The position numbers and the translations under genes were made by a program. Below the pieces are notes generated by a model. It was not told the origin of the DNA. It saw nothing but the letters and a program-made list of their open reading frames with translations, and did no database searches. Positions 25,620-35,334 of a stretch of 64,000 nt of DNA are shown piece after piece. Positions within the stretch are counted from its first letter, which is position 1. Each line of letters opens with the position of its first letter. Origin of the DNA: Aquibacillus sediminis (GTDB lineage Bacteria > Bacillota > Bacilli > Bacillales > Amphibacillaceae). Location: positions 62,001 to 126,000 of the forward strand of contig NZ_SZNM01000003.1 in the NCBI RefSeq assembly GCF_005870085.1, given 5' to 3'.

Positions 25620-26751
25620 AGGTTCTCTCCTTTCTCCAATACCAAACACAGAAAATGCTTAGCAACACTACGAACAAACTACTTAACACTTGCCCGTTGA
25701 GAAAAGCTGTAATCGGGCTCAAATAACTGATCCATGGCAACATTATTGTTAACCCATCAATCGGTACAAGTGCGCCACCTATTAAACCCAACAATATCGT
25801 TAAGCTTAACGCGGCAACATAATAAAAAAACGGTGTACGAAAACGGAGCGCGAATAAAAATGCGAGCATACTAATCGTAATCCGAAAACTGATCATAGCG
25901 AAAAGATGATCAAACTGAATCGATTGCTGAAAGTAGAACAAGAGAAGACCACTATTAACCAAGTCGGCGACGAACAGTACAGCCAAATAAATCAGTCCAT
26001 TCCGAACCAAGTAAGATTTGAATGAAATTTTTAACAAAGATAGCCTTTGTTTCATACTGGGACGTTGCTCTTTCACCACCCAATCAAAGAGAAAGAACGT
26101 CGTTAAAACTGCGATTGAAGCCCAAATTCCCCAAACATTCCAAACGGACGGTGGTGCAGATTCTTTTTCCTGTTTGGTTTGTTGATTGTAAAAAGAAAAA
26201 CTAGAATGTAACAAAGACTCCCGTTCGCGAATTTGATCGCTTGTTGTGACAATCTCATCCCATGACCAATCACGCTCCACTCCGTATTGCCCGGGCAATT
26301 GCATAATCGTATGTGCCGCTTTCGAACTTCCTGCATCTCGTTGGATATGTGAAGCCACCGCTTCTTTGACAGGTGTGTATGCCAAAGACATGTCCGACAC
26401 ATAGGCGGTAATCAGTTGGTTGCGACGATTGCTTTTTATATGTTCTTGATAGCCTTCTTCAATCACAAATACGCTATCTAGTTGATGTTGTTCCAACTGA
26501 ATTAATGCTTGTTCAGTTTCCAAATTAGAAACAGCAAAAAGGGCATGTTCGTTGATTGCTTCTACTAACTGTATCGCCATCTGTGAATCGTCCTCCACAA
26601 CAAGTCCAATTGGTATCTTCGTATCTTGTTGCCAGTTGTCTGCTGTTGTAATAAATATACAAGTTGCAAGCATTGGCAATACTAGCCAAAACAGAAGACT
26701 CCATGCTTGCTGGCGCCAGTGCAATAGCCGTGTTAATAAGATCGACTTCAT
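25612..26751 (-). CDS. ABC-2-type exporter permease, second subunit
   Basis: A 379-residue ABC-2 membrane protein: one helix near the N-terminus (20-42), a large outside domain (45-200), then six helices up to WYWRKERTYA. The ATG at 26751 overlaps the upstream stop as ATGA. With the preceding permease it forms a heterodimer for the ATPase. The cargo is unknown. Confidence 0.82.
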   Translation of the reverse strand: MKSILLTRLLHWRQQAWSLLFWLVLPMLATCIFITTADNWQQDTKIPIGLVVEDDSQMAIQLVEAINEHALFAVSNLETEQALIQLEQHQLDSVFVIEEGYQEHIKSNRRNQLITAYVSDMSLAYTPVKEAVASHIQRDAGSSKAAHTIMQLPGQYGVERDWSWDEIVTTSDQIRERESLLHSSFSFYNQQTKQEKESAPPSVWNVWGIWASIAVLTTFFLFDWVVKEQRPSMKQRLSLLKISFKSYLVRNGLIYLAVLFVADLVNSGLLLFYFQQSIQFDHLFAMISFRITISMLAFLFALRFRTPFFYYVAALSLTILLGLIGGALVPIDGLTIMLPWISYLSPITAFLNGQVLSSLFVVLLSIFCVWYWRKERTYA

Positions 26752-27968
26752 GTTTGACCACGCTCCTTCCACATCGACAGCCCAAACAAAAGCAATACCC
26801 CCACCACTGCATCCACCAATAATACGGTGTATTCAGCATGGAGCCGCACTTCGATTGCTACCTCTATCAACCAATGGAAGGCTTCAGTTGAAAAAATATA
26901 AGGGAGAATTTCTTTTACTTTTTCAGGAAAATACAAGGACGGCAAGATCGCTCCGCTCATAAATAACACGATTCCAGTTAAGACAACTTGAAGCAATAAC
27001 GTAACTTTTTTTGATTTCAACACTAGATCAATCATCGCTATCCCTGTTAAAAAGATAAGCTGATACAGACCAATTAATAGACTAACCCGCCCATAATCGA
27101 TCAGATAAAATTCGATCGTGTGGATTTTTATATATAGATAAAAGCCAATCATGGCAAGTATAAATCCATAGAAAAACGCAATAAGTAAACGCGAAAAAAC
27201 AGTTTCAAACATTGTTACCCCATACAGCCTGATTCGATTCCACATGGTATGCCCGTCTGTTTTTCCTAACAATATATAGATCCCGAACACCCATATCGTG
27301 GATAAAACAAACCAACCAGATAAACTATAATATTTTAAAGGAGACGCAGTTGTCACGTTAGTTATTTCCTCTGTTTGAATTGCTTGGTCTTTCGATAAAG
27401 TAAACAACAAAAACTCATTAAACTGTTGCATTACCATCTCTTCTCGTTCTCGATCATTTATTGGTAGCCGTTTTGCATAGTCATTGATCGTTAAAATATT
27501 TGCTTGGGCAGAAGCAATATATCTCGTCATACTATCGATCAGTTCTTTTATAATGTAGCTTTCAATCGGCTTGTCTGGATCACCAACAATAGGGACTTCT
27601 ACAGAGTTGCCGTTATACAAGTCGCTTGTGAAATTTTTTGGAAAAGTAATGAAAGCACTAACTTCTCCATTTGTTAATGCTTGACTAGCTTCTTGTTCCG
27701 AGTATGTATTTATATGTATATAAGAATCTAGCAAGGAGGCATCATCGATCAAACTAACCATTGTCGCTGTTTCTTCAGATTGGTCTAGATCAACTAACCC
27801 TACTTGTATCACTTGTTCTTCGGTTGGAAGAAAGAGAGATACCAGAATAAAAAAACATAAACCAATAATAACCATAGGAAACAGCAAAAGAAGAGGAAGA
27901 GACTTCCACTTCTTTTGTAACTGTTTCTGATAGTTTTTCATAAAAAATAGTAGTCGCCTTACGTTCAT
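26748..27968 (-). CDS. ABC-2-type exporter permease, first subunit
   Basis: A 406-residue ABC-2 membrane protein with the same layout: N-terminal helix (LPLLLLFPMVIIGLCFFILV near 25), outside domain to about 205, then six helices. The ATG at 27968 with GGTGA before it is preferred to GTG codons at 27977 and 27980. It follows the large membrane-anchored gene at 28000 by 31 bases, so all four may be one operon. Confidence 0.82.
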   Translation of the reverse strand: MNVRRLLFFMKNYQKQLQKKWKSLPLLLLFPMVIIGLCFFILVSLFLPTEEQVIQVGLVDLDQSEETATMVSLIDDASLLDSYIHINTYSEQEASQALTNGEVSAFITFPKNFTSDLYNGNSVEVPIVGDPDKPIESYIIKELIDSMTRYIASAQANILTINDYAKRLPINDREREEMVMQQFNEFLLFTLSKDQAIQTEEITNVTTASPLKYYSLSGWFVLSTIWVFGIYILLGKTDGHTMWNRIRLYGVTMFETVFSRLLIAFFYGFILAMIGFYLYIKIHTIEFYLIDYGRVSLLIGLYQLIFLTGIAMIDLVLKSKKVTLLLQVVLTGIVLFMSGAILPSLYFPEKVKEILPYIFSTEAFHWLIEVAIEVRLHAEYTVLLVDAVVGVLLLFGLSMWKERGQT

Positions 27969-27999
27969 ACTATTCACCACTTCCGTTCATTAAAAGCCC

Positions 28000-29529
28000 T
28001 TAAAAGCCTGCCCCCATAAACATCATCAACCATTGCTGTAACTGTGGGGAAAATTCTTGCGTCATATACGTCTCAAGTTCTGCTTCACTCATCGCACCTA
28101 GATCGACGACTTCTTTATCATCCATCCCAGCATCAATGCTTTTCACTAATGCTGCATCGGTTGTAACGTTTAGTTGAAAAATATCTTCACTAAGTCCTTC
28201 GCCAATAAATGAAACATGGTGGTCTGCGTTCATTTGGTCTTGATCATAAGTCGATTTTCCATTCCAGTTCAGTTCAAATGGAGATGGAGAAGCAGGATCG
28301 CTAAACGCAAATGTACGATCAAATTCTCTTGTACCATCCACTAGTTGTTCTGTAGCGCTATAAGTAAGTTCCGTGTCTTCTGATGAAAGTTTAATAGAAT
28401 CATCGGCAGAACCATCCTGCCAAGAAAGGTCCCCAGTTACGTTGACGGTGGATTCATTTGATGGATTTTTATCCTCTAGTGCATAATCAAATGTTTGCGT
28501 GTTGTTCTGTAACGATTGTGTTCCTACCAACGAAAGCTCAGCTAATTCCGCTTCAGATGGTCCAATTTTGATCGCAACATCACGTTTCACGATCAAGTCA
28601 TTGTCAATCCAAATGGTAGATATCAAGCCATCAGGAATAGTTACATCTTCTAATCCCGTTTTAGCCTCAGCAATTGCTGTGTCATATTCCTCTGTTAGCT
28701 GTTCGATTTCCTCTGTCGTATAAGGAATAGGTGAAGAGGATTGCTGTGTTATGATTTCTTTCAACCTCTCATCATCTTCTGCTTCTGTTAAAACTTTTTC
28801 TATGATACTTTTAATCTGCTCTTCTGAGAGCGCAAGCGTAACTTTTGTTGCTTGCATTGATTCTTCGTTCACATCTACTGATTCCTCTTCAGAAGTAAAA
28901 GCTTCCTCAGGCAATTCATCATAAATCAGTTTTAAATAAGTATCCTGAATATACTCTAGGTCTTCTTCAGGAATGGGTTCTTGATTAAACAATGCATCAA
29001 AATTAATTTCTTCTTCCCCTGTAAACGCAATTGGATCGAATGTGTGTAACAACCCACTTAGATCACTTTCTTTTACTTGTACATACTTATCAAGGAACGG
29101 CAACGAGGCCATCGCCTTATCAGCCGTTACATATAGCTTGATGTCCTCAAGAGAAATACCAGCAACACCGGCACTCAATGCGGCAGTCATTTCTTTATTT
29201 TCAGGATCCACACTATTCTCTATCGTAATAGAGGAATTATTAATCAATGGCTGAATCCCCATTGTATCGAATCCAGATGGATCATTGTAAGATGCTGAAA
29301 GTTCGATTGTTGATTCGTTCGGTGTTTCCTTCATTTGGTCCATCCATTCCAACTCATCACCATAACGATCTTCTACTACTTCTGTCATAAAATCCCATGA
29401 CGCTTTCTCTGCACTAAAATATTGCTGTTTTGGATTCTTGTTTAAAATTGCTGCTGCGGATACTCCTGCAACAACCACGATTGCAGCTACAATAAGTCCA
29501 ATCCAAATACCCTTTTTATTCAACTTCAT
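28000..29529 (-). CDS. Large membrane-anchored extracellular protein, DUF6583-like
   Basis: A protein of about 509 residues: Lys-rich start, one membrane helix (about 7-27), then an acidic extracellular domain of 480 residues with repeated strand-like segments and many Ser/Thr/Asp/Glu. It resembles the DUF6583 proteins of Bacilli, whose role is unknown; I hold that name loosely. It heads the exporter operon, so it may help or receive the exported molecule (inference). The start is unsure: ATG at 29529 lies on GGAGAGGAG; the TTG at 29523 has better spacing. Confidence 0.6.
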   Translation of the reverse strand: MKLNKKGIWIGLIVAAIVVVAGVSAAAILNKNPKQQYFSAEKASWDFMTEVVEDRYGDELEWMDQMKETPNESTIELSASYNDPSGFDTMGIQPLINNSSITIENSVDPENKEMTAALSAGVAGISLEDIKLYVTADKAMASLPFLDKYVQVKESDLSGLLHTFDPIAFTGEEEINFDALFNQEPIPEEDLEYIQDTYLKLIYDELPEEAFTSEEESVDVNEESMQATKVTLALSEEQIKSIIEKVLTEAEDDERLKEIITQQSSSPIPYTTEEIEQLTEEYDTAIAEAKTGLEDVTIPDGLISTIWIDNDLIVKRDVAIKIGPSEAELAELSLVGTQSLQNNTQTFDYALEDKNPSNESTVNVTGDLSWQDGSADDSIKLSSEDTELTYSATEQLVDGTREFDRTFAFSDPASPSPFELNWNGKSTYDQDQMNADHHVSFIGEGLSEDIFQLNVTTDAALVKSIDAGMDDKEVVDLGAMSEAELETYMTQEFSPQLQQWLMMFMGAGF

Positions 29530-29774
29530 TCTCCTCTCCATTTTACAAAGCACAACATATCTCTTTTCCACTATAAAACAATGTTCGACAAATTACTATA
29601 GAATCCGCCACATTACAGTTTTTGGAATATCGTTTACTTTTTTTGAACCCAAACATCTCCTTTAAGCTTCGACCTGTTCAAAACGTCGTTCATCGTACAG
29701 CAATTTAGGAATCATTCAACAATTTATATGTATATTCCGATTCAGTAAGGTTTGCTACTATAATGTTGATAATT

Positions 29775-29975
29775 AGAAATTAAATGGAATCCTCAACTTA
29801 GGGGGGTTTTTGCTCTTTTCCATTGAGTGTTAGTTCACAAGGAGAGATCCGCATACCTTGAACCAATTGGGGTGTTAGCATTCGATTACTCCAACTTAAA
29901 TATCTCCATTTCCTATCATGTTTTGAAGTTGGAGCTTTCGGACGGTTGCATCGTGATAAATGGTCCCTTACTTAA
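29775..29975 (+). repeat. Structured dispersed element, copy C
   Basis: Begins near taaatggaatcctcaactta, with a G-tract and T-run as in copy A. The arm tcaactt (29793-29799) pairs with aagttgg (29926-29932), and GGACGGTTGC follows. The arms differ from copy A but still pair. The rest of the gap 29530-30080 holds a terminator and a partial GGGACA repeat. Confidence 0.5.
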
Positions 29976-29999
29976 GTCCCCTCCTTCTCTAATTAAAAA

Positions 30000-30040
30000 T
30001 AAAAAAAGCATTAAATGTACTACTCATACAATTTAATGCT
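30000..30040 (-). terminator. Terminator of the lipoprotein gene
   Basis: On the minus strand AGCATTAAAT and ATTTAATGCT pair and are followed by seven T. Confidence 0.8.
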
Positions 30041-30056
30041 CTTGATCCATATTTAT

Positions 30057-30080
30057 GCGGGACATGTCCCCGCGTCCCGG
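30057..30080. repeat. Partial GGGACA/TGTCCC element abutting a stop codon
   Basis: The short form gcgggacatgtccccgcgtc ends in ccgg directly before the TTA that is the lipoprotein stop on the minus strand. Confidence 0.6.
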
Positions 30081-30794
30081 TTAGTCCAATTTTTTAATAA
30101 ATTCACTTGTTAACTGTTCGGCTTCTTTGTCAGAATAACGATTAGGATGATAACCAAACATATAGTATCCCTCATCATCCTCAATATAATATCTATACTC
30201 GGTACCATTAAATGCAAACAAAACTTCTTCTCCAGCAAGCTCAATCCATGCTTCTTCTATGCCATCCTCTTCATTATTAATCATGGTTGGCACCTCTGCC
30301 TTTTTAAAGATAAACCAAAATTGCAAGTCGTCATGTTCTGCATAAGGTGGCGTTAGGAACTTCATTCCATTATCTTCTTTATATTCTTCAACAACAATTT
30401 CATTCTCAAAATGATCCTGCCTTTCTTCCCTGTATGTGTAATATTGCACATCAAGTTGCAATGATTCTCCTGTTTGAGTATTGTATGAAACAAATGCATT
30501 GCCAATTTTTAATTTTTCCATTTCTGGAATAAATATATTTTCTACACCTAATTCCTGTCTACCCTCGGCCCTTATTTCTTCTATTTCACTGTCGTATTGT
30601 GTTTTATCATCCTGTTCAACTTCAACCCGATCCTGTTTTTCTTCCTCATTTAAAGGTTGTTCACTATCTTCTGTCTCTTCTTGTCCTAATGATTGTGTAG
30701 ATCCTTTTGTAGTGTCCTCTTGTTCATTTGTGCCACAGGCAACAATCATCAAACTAAAAAAGAACAACATAGTTAAAAATAATACACTCTTCAC
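30081..30794 (-). CDS. Hypothetical acidic lipoprotein
   Basis: A 237-residue lipoprotein: signal peptide starting with the GTG at 30794 and lipobox LMIVACGT. Residues 25-75 are a Glu/Gln/Asp-rich linker; residues 90-237 are a folded domain with many aromatic residues (YYTYREERQDHFENE, EDDEGYYMFGYHP). I do not recognise the domain. GGGGGA lies 7 bases before the GTG; the ATG at 30809 overlaps that site. Confidence 0.65.
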   Translation of the reverse strand: MKSVLFLTMLFFFSLMIVACGTNEQEDTTKGSTQSLGQEETEDSEQPLNEEEKQDRVEVEQDDKTQYDSEIEEIRAEGRQELGVENIFIPEMEKLKIGNAFVSYNTQTGESLQLDVQYYTYREERQDHFENEIVVEEYKEDNGMKFLTPPYAEHDDLQFWFIFKKAEVPTMINNEEDGIEEAWIELAGEEVLFAFNGTEYRYYIEDDEGYYMFGYHPNRYSDKEAEQLTSEFIKKLD

Positions 30795-30823
30795 AAAAAA
30801 ATCCCCCATATACTTTTCTGATG

Positions 30824-30900
30824 CGGGACAAAGGGACAGGGACCATGTCCCACTACTATCAAACGAATGAGTGGGACAAGAAACCTGTCCCCGTGTCCCA
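30824..30900. repeat. GGGACA/TGTCCC inverted-repeat element
   Basis: CGGGACAAAGGGACAGGG and CCTGTCCCCGTGTCCCA with inner tgtccca/tgggaca pair and a longer centre than other copies. It lies between the lipoprotein start and the promoter of the 42-residue gene. Confidence 0.8.
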
Positions 30901-30930
30901 CAAGATTTTACATAATTTTCAAATAACTGG

Positions 30931-30959
30931 TTGAAATAAATAGTTTTTCCTTATATAAT
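30931..30959 (+). promoter_or_regulatory. Sigma-A promoter of the 42-residue gene
   Basis: TTGAAA (30931-30936), a 17-base spacer and TATAAT (30954-30959) match the housekeeping consensus almost fully. The start of transcription would be near 30966, giving a leader of about 35 bases. Confidence 0.75.
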
Positions 30960-31000
30960 CCATATAAAGTAACTGGGATTTATACAAAGGTGGAATGAAT

Positions 31001-31129
31001 GTGGATTCGAACAAAAAAACTTTTTACCTAGAACTCAAAAGCGTGTTCCAAGAGTCATTGGATCGAGAACTAAACGATAAGGAAATAGAATTCCTTAAGT
31101 GGTTAGCTTCGTTAAAAACTAAGATATAA
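31001..31129 (+). CDS. Small protein of 42 residues
   Basis: From a GTG with AAGGTGG seven bases before it, the frame reads MDSNKKTFYLELKSVFQESL, then DRELNDKEIEFLKWLASLKT and KI to a TAA. It is a charged, probably all-helical peptide with one Trp. A near-consensus promoter stands at the right distance, so it is very likely expressed. I do not recognise it. Its last 11 bases overlap the end of sda on the other strand. Confidence 0.6.
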   Translation: MDSNKKTFYLELKSVFQESLDRELNDKEIEFLKWLASLKTKI

Positions 31130-31259
31130 CATCATCTATTTCCCTATATTTTAACTCTCGCACGAGCATCATAATAAAATCAGTTTCTAAATTTAATTCA
31201 ATAGACTTATGATATGCTACTATTAACAGTTCATCACTAAGGTAGCGTAAACTACTCAT
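31119..31259 (-). CDS. sda: Sporulation histidine-kinase inhibitor Sda
   Basis: A 46-residue protein starting MSSLRYLSDELLIVAYHKSI and ending IDDVIS. It matches Sda, the helical-hairpin protein that blocks KinA and holds back sporulation when DNA replication is disturbed (LSDELLIxxYxxA near the start, LxxDFIxML in the turn). AAAGGA lies eight bases before the ATG. In B. subtilis sda is controlled by DnaA; I see no perfect DnaA box in the 260 bases upstream. Convergent overlap with the 42-residue gene. Confidence 0.9.
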   Translation of the reverse strand: MSSLRYLSDELLIVAYHKSIELNLETDFIMMLVRELKYREIDDVIS

Positions 31260-31523
31260 CTAATCAGTCCTTTTATAGTTATCGCATAGTGACTGCTATT
31301 TTCTTATAAAAACTAAAGTAACACAACATAAGTAATAGATTTGTAAATTGATTTACACAGTTTTTTCTTATTTAGAGTGAGATAATTATATATTGATGTT
31401 TTTCCATAATTTGTTAGTGGTAACTAGGGTACTTCCGGAACAACGGAAACTTTTTAACAGACAATATTTATTTTCTATCAACTACATCATTATGTACAAA
31501 TGACCGCACCTATCCTATCCATT

Positions 31524-31988
31524 TCATTCATGTGAAAGTATTTTTTTCATTCTAAATTTATTATTTTCTTCCTTGATTTTCACCATACCATTTTTCTTGT
31601 AAACCTCAAGTGCTCGTTCATTCTTGGTGGCAACATTGAGGTGATATTCAAAAACATTAGAGTTAATAAAAAATTTTTCCACATACTGAATCAATTGTTT
31701 TCCTAACCCTGTATTTCTATATTCCGGTACGATGTAGAATAGATTAACATAACCTATTCTCTTTCTTTTACACTCCACAATATCAAACCCTATTTGTCCA
31801 ATTGGGGTATGGCCATCCTCAACAATTAGCTGTCCATCAGGAAAGTGACGTATTCGGTCTTCCAGTCGTTATAGATATGAAAATGAATCAAACTTTTCCC
31901 CGTCACTTGCAGCAATTGAAAATGTATCATACCTAAACTTAACCAGTAATTCCCTATCCTTCTCAAGATCAATTGTTCGAACGTTCAT
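31524..31988 (-). pseudogene. GNAT acetyltransferase interrupted by an in-frame stop
   Basis: From ATG 31988 (GGAGGA before it) the frame reads MNVRTIDLEKDRELLVKFRY to FDSFSYL, then TAA at 31869-31871, then RLEDRIRHFPDGQLIVEDG, YVNLFYIVPEYRNTGLGKQL (acetyl-CoA site) and NVATKNERALEVYKKNGM to the end. One change (GAA to TAA) fits. The piece after the stop keeps the acetyl-CoA motif but has lost the N-terminal strands, so it should be inactive. Readthrough or an error cannot be excluded. Confidence 0.82.
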
Positions 31989-32034
31989 TCTGAAATCCTC
32001 CAAAGGTGCTTATTAAACCAATCAATAGACCAGC

Positions 32035-32063
32035 TGGGACAAGAGACCTGTCCCTTTGTCCCA
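32035..32063. repeat. Partial GGGACA/TGTCCC element
   Basis: A single-hairpin short form: TGGGACAAGAGACCTGTCCC plus the outer TTTGTCCCA arm. It adjoins a terminator. Confidence 0.6.
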
Positions 32064-32099
32064 AAAAATAGAGATGGTACGTAACCATCTCTATTTTTT
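32063..32099. terminator. Bidirectional terminator
   Basis: aatagagatgg and ccatctctatt pair perfectly (11 bp) with A6 before and T6 after. It can serve the YhfK-like gene on the minus strand. Confidence 0.85.
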
Positions 32100-32111
32100 C
32101 ACGTGCTATTT

Positions 32112-32762
32112 TTAAAGTGATTTCAAAGCGTCTTCTACAGCTGTATCACCTTCCACCAGTTGAAATCTTTTCCCAATTAAGGAATCGTTATCAACTGTGG
32201 CTAGGAGAACTTTGGCTACATCTTCACGTGGAATCGATCCTCGTTCCACTTTTTCAGCCACCTGCACCTTTCCTGTTCCACTGTCATTGGTCAATCTACC
32301 TGGATGAACAATTGTATAATCTAAATCGGTATTCAATAACCATTCATCTGCATAAAGTTTTGCTGCTACATATGGTGAAAAGGAATCTGGAGCTTCTAGC
32401 ACTGCTTCGCGACTTGTATCAAACGAGCTTACCATGACAAAGCGTTTGACACCAACTTGTTTCGCTGCTTCGATCGTCTTCACAGCACCATCTAGATCAA
32501 TTAGAATTGTTTTATCAGGACCAGTGTGTGGGCCGGAACCAGCAGTGAATACAATCGCATCGACACCTTCAACAGCCTTTGCAATGTCATCAATACTTCC
32601 TTCCAGGTCAACAAGTGCGGTTTCAGCTCCTAAATCCTTAAAATACTGTTCCTGCTCCTGCTTACGAATCATCGCTTTTGCTTGATGTTCGCCACTTTCT
32701 TGAATATATTTCACTAAATGTTTACCAATTTGGCCATTGGCACCAACAACTAAAATGTTCAT
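32112..32762 (-). CDS. NAD(P)-binding SDR-like protein, YhfK type
   Basis: A 216-residue atypical short-chain dehydrogenase. It begins MNILVVGANGQIGKHLVKYI (GxxGxxG dinucleotide site) and has YVAAKLYAD (YxxxK-like) near 135 and DYTIVHPGRLTN near 153. Length and sequence resemble B. subtilis YhfK/YwnB; substrate unknown. The ATG at 32762 has AAGGA eight bases before it. Confidence 0.8.
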   Translation of the reverse strand: MNILVVGANGQIGKHLVKYIQESGEHQAKAMIRKQEQEQYFKDLGAETALVDLEGSIDDIAKAVEGVDAIVFTAGSGPHTGPDKTILIDLDGAVKTIEAAKQVGVKRFVMVSSFDTSREAVLEAPDSFSPYVAAKLYADEWLLNTDLDYTIVHPGRLTNDSGTGKVQVAEKVERGSIPREDVAKVLLATVDNDSLIGKRFQLVEGDTAVEDALKSL

Positions 32763-32855
32763 ATGTACCATCCTTCCCTTTCAAAATAGGATTATTTTCC
32801 TTACTATTCCATCTTACGGTCTGCACCCGCAAGAATCAAATAATCTGAAAATAGG

Positions 32856-32921
32856 TGGGACATGGGGACAGGTCCCGCGTCCCACATAAAACTGGGACAG
32901 CAAACCTGTCCCCATGTCCCA
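32856..32921. repeat. GGGACA/TGTCCC inverted-repeat element
   Basis: TGGGACATGGGGACAGGT and ACCTGTCCCCATGTCCCA with inner tcccaca...actggga. It lies between two divergent promoters. Confidence 0.8.
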
Positions 32922-32943
32922 TGAACCCCTTCGACCTAGTTCA

Positions 32944-32952
32944 CATATCTTA
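32944..32952 (+). promoter_or_regulatory. Possible sigma-K -10 box of the ykuD-type gene
   Basis: CATATCTTA fits the sigma-K -10 pattern CATAnnnTA, about 20 bases before the ribosome binding site; a sigma-A-like TATAAT overlaps it. B. subtilis ykuD is made late in sporulation, which agrees. The -35 side is not distinctive. Confidence 0.35.
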
Positions 32953-32982
32953 TAATAGTTTTAGTGGTTGGAGGTGGTCATA

Positions 32983-33477
32983 CTGAACCATGTGGTAAAA
33001 TCTGGGGAAACACTTGCACAGATTGCTTTAGATTATCGGAAGTCATTAGCTGAAATTACTGCAGCGAACCCTGGGATCAATCCAAATCTTATTTACCCCG
33101 GTCAACCGATTGTCATTCCTGGTTTACCAGATCCAGATACGATTCCTTATCGTATTGTGGTATCAATTTCTAATCGTTCCCTACAGTTATACAGCAATGG
33201 TAGTTTACAGCAACAATACCCCATTGCAGTAGGAAGAATGCTGCACCAAACGCCGATTGGTGATTTTGTCATTATTAATAAGGCACCAAATCCTGGTGGA
33301 CCTTTTGGTACGATGTGGATGAGTTTATCCAAGCAACATTTAGGAATTCACGGGACAAATGATCCGAGTTCAATTGGTAAGGCGGTATCAAGAGGATGTA
33401 TTCGTATGTATAATCAAGACGTGGAAGCATTAGCAAGCATTATTCCTATCGGTACTAGAGTAGAGATTCGACCATAA
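32983..33477 (+). CDS. ykuD: LysM L,D-transpeptidase, YkuD type
   Basis: About 164 residues, the same length as B. subtilis YkuD. A LysM domain ([19 protein letters not shown], residues 3-48) binds peptidoglycan. The catalytic domain has [23 protein letters not shown] and the active-site SRGCIRM, making 3-3 cross-links. The start is odd: GGAGGTGG lies five bases before a CTG at 32983, which would give [11 protein letters not shown] as in homologues; the TTG at 32968 lies before the site and the GTG at 32992 would cut into LysM. A bidirectional terminator follows. Confidence 0.88.
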   Translation: MNHVVKSGETLAQIALDYRKSLAEITAANPGINPNLIYPGQPIVIPGLPDPDTIPYRIVVSISNRSLQLYSNGSLQQQYPIAVGRMLHQTPIGDFVIINKAPNPGGPFGTMWMSLSKQHLGIHGTNDPSSIGKAVSRGCIRMYNQDVEALASIIPIGTRVEIRP

Positions 33478-33487
33478 CCATGAAGTT

Positions 33488-33533
33488 AAAAAAATGACAA
33501 GCACCCATAACCGTGGTGCTTGCCACCTTTTTT
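33488..33533. terminator. Bidirectional terminator between ykuD and opuD
   Basis: CAAGCACC and GGTGCTTG pair, with A-run before and TTTTTT after. It ends both convergent genes. Confidence 0.8.
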
Positions 33534-33542
33534 AGCGTTACT

Positions 33543-35066
33543 TTAAGCAACTTTATTTTTATTCTTCTTTTTCGGCTTGAGATAAAGCCCAAGTTCATTT
33601 TTCTCTTTTGTTAATGAACGATGAAGTGATATCATCATCAATATAATAATGAATGAAAAAGGGAATGCCGCGACAATCAGCGCATTTTGTAATGCTTCTA
33701 ACCCGCCACTATATAACAAGATCAATGCAATAGCAGATTGGATTACTCCCCATGTTAATTTCACTCGATGTGGTGGTGTTAACGAACCGTATGTTGTTTG
33801 CATCCCAAGCACAAATGTCGCTGAGTCTGCTGAAGTAATAAAGAATGTACCGATTAATGTAAGTGCAATAATTGTTGTAAAAGTAGACATTGGTAATTCG
33901 TTAAATACAGCAAATAGGACTTCTTCGGATGCCAATTGCGCAATATCAACGTTGACTAGGTTTTGCACTTCAATTGCAGACGTACCAAATACTGCAAACC
34001 AAAAGAAACTTACCAACGCCGGTAATAATAATACCCCAATTAAAAATTCGCGAATCGTTCTTCCTCGTGATACACGAGCAATAAAAATGCCGACGAATGG
34101 CGACCATGAGATCCACCATGCCCAATAGAAAATAGTCCAATCATTAATCCATTCACGATGTCCATCTGATAGTGGCGCAATTCGGAAACTCATTCTAATT
34201 ACATTCTGAATGTAGCCACCAAGTGAATCTGTAAACATATTTAAAATAAGAATCGTTGGTCCTGCAATAAATACTATTGCAAGTAATGCAACAGCTAACA
34301 CCATATTCGTATTACTTAGAATTTTAATCCCTTTACTTAAACCAGACCATGCCGAAATCATAAATAACACTGTCACAACAGAAACAATCACCACTTGAAC
34401 GGTAAAATTGTTAGGAATTCCGAACAAATAAGTCAGCCCTCCATTAATCTGTGCTGCTCCCAAGCCTAATGTTGTTGCAACTCCAACAATTGTTGCAAAT
34501 ACAGCTAACACATCAATAATCGTTCCGATTGGTCCATCTGCCTTCTTCCCTAACACTGGCGTTAATGTAGCTGAAATCAGACCTGATTTCCCATGACGGA
34601 ATTGAAAATAAGCTAACGTCATCGCCACTAATGCATAGATCGCCCATGCGTGAATTCCCCAATGGAAAAAGGAATGCCGCATCGCTTCTTTGACAGCTTC
34701 ATCTGTACCAGAATCAGCCGTTGGCGGGACCATGTAATGGGACAATGGCTCTGCCGCTCCCCAAAATACTAAGCCAATTCCCATACCAGCACTAAACAAC
34801 ATCCCAAACCATGAAGGGGTTGAATACTCTGGTTTTTCACCAGCTTTTCCTAAGGTGATTGCTCCGACAGGACTGAAAATAAGAAACACACAAAAAATAA
34901 CGATAACGGAAACTAAAATTAAATAGTACCATCCAAAACTAGTGGATAGAAATGATTGAATGTTCCCTGTCACTTGTTCAAAACTATCTGGTGCAGAAAC
35001 ACCAAAAATAACCGCTGCTAATGCTACTGCGGCTGATATCCAAAAAACACTTGATATTTTTGTCAT
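33543..35066 (-). CDS. opuD: BCCT-family glycine betaine transporter
   Basis: A 507-residue sodium-coupled betaine/choline/carnitine transporter with 12 membrane helices. The family Gly motif is in [14 protein letters not shown] near 92, and the Trp-rich substrate motif in [16 protein letters not shown] near 313, followed by [12 protein letters not shown]. The Lys-rich C-terminal tail (KPKKKNKNK) may sense osmotic state as in other BCCT carriers. Length and sequence fit OpuD. AAAGGA precedes the ATG. It stands alone, divergent from lrgA. Confidence 0.88.
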   Translation of the reverse strand: MTKISSVFWISAAVALAAVIFGVSAPDSFEQVTGNIQSFLSTSFGWYYLILVSVIVIFCVFLIFSPVGAITLGKAGEKPEYSTPSWFGMLFSAGMGIGLVFWGAAEPLSHYMVPPTADSGTDEAVKEAMRHSFFHWGIHAWAIYALVAMTLAYFQFRHGKSGLISATLTPVLGKKADGPIGTIIDVLAVFATIVGVATTLGLGAAQINGGLTYLFGIPNNFTVQVVIVSVVTVLFMISAWSGLSKGIKILSNTNMVLAVALLAIVFIAGPTILILNMFTDSLGGYIQNVIRMSFRIAPLSDGHREWINDWTIFYWAWWISWSPFVGIFIARVSRGRTIREFLIGVLLLPALVSFFWFAVFGTSAIEVQNLVNVDIAQLASEEVLFAVFNELPMSTFTTIIALTLIGTFFITSADSATFVLGMQTTYGSLTPPHRVKLTWGVIQSAIALILLYSGGLEALQNALIVAAFPFSFIIILMMISLHRSLTKEKNELGLYLKPKKKNKNKVA

Positions 35067-35334
35067 CTAAAATTCCTTTCTGTTCAAATATCTGTTATTC
35101 TATCATCATCTTAATCATAGGGATTTTCTAAGTAATCCTCTAACTACCTTTCCATGAACGGATTTACAATTAGACATAAACTAACAAATTGCGACAGAAT
35201 GGTACAACTTAAAAGTTTAACATAATTCGTCTACTTTTTCTGCCTATAATTATATTTTTTTCAACTTTTAAAGAAATTATCACTTTTTACTTGGGATAGA
35301 AACCATATCTTTTGATAGAAACTGAGGGACAACG

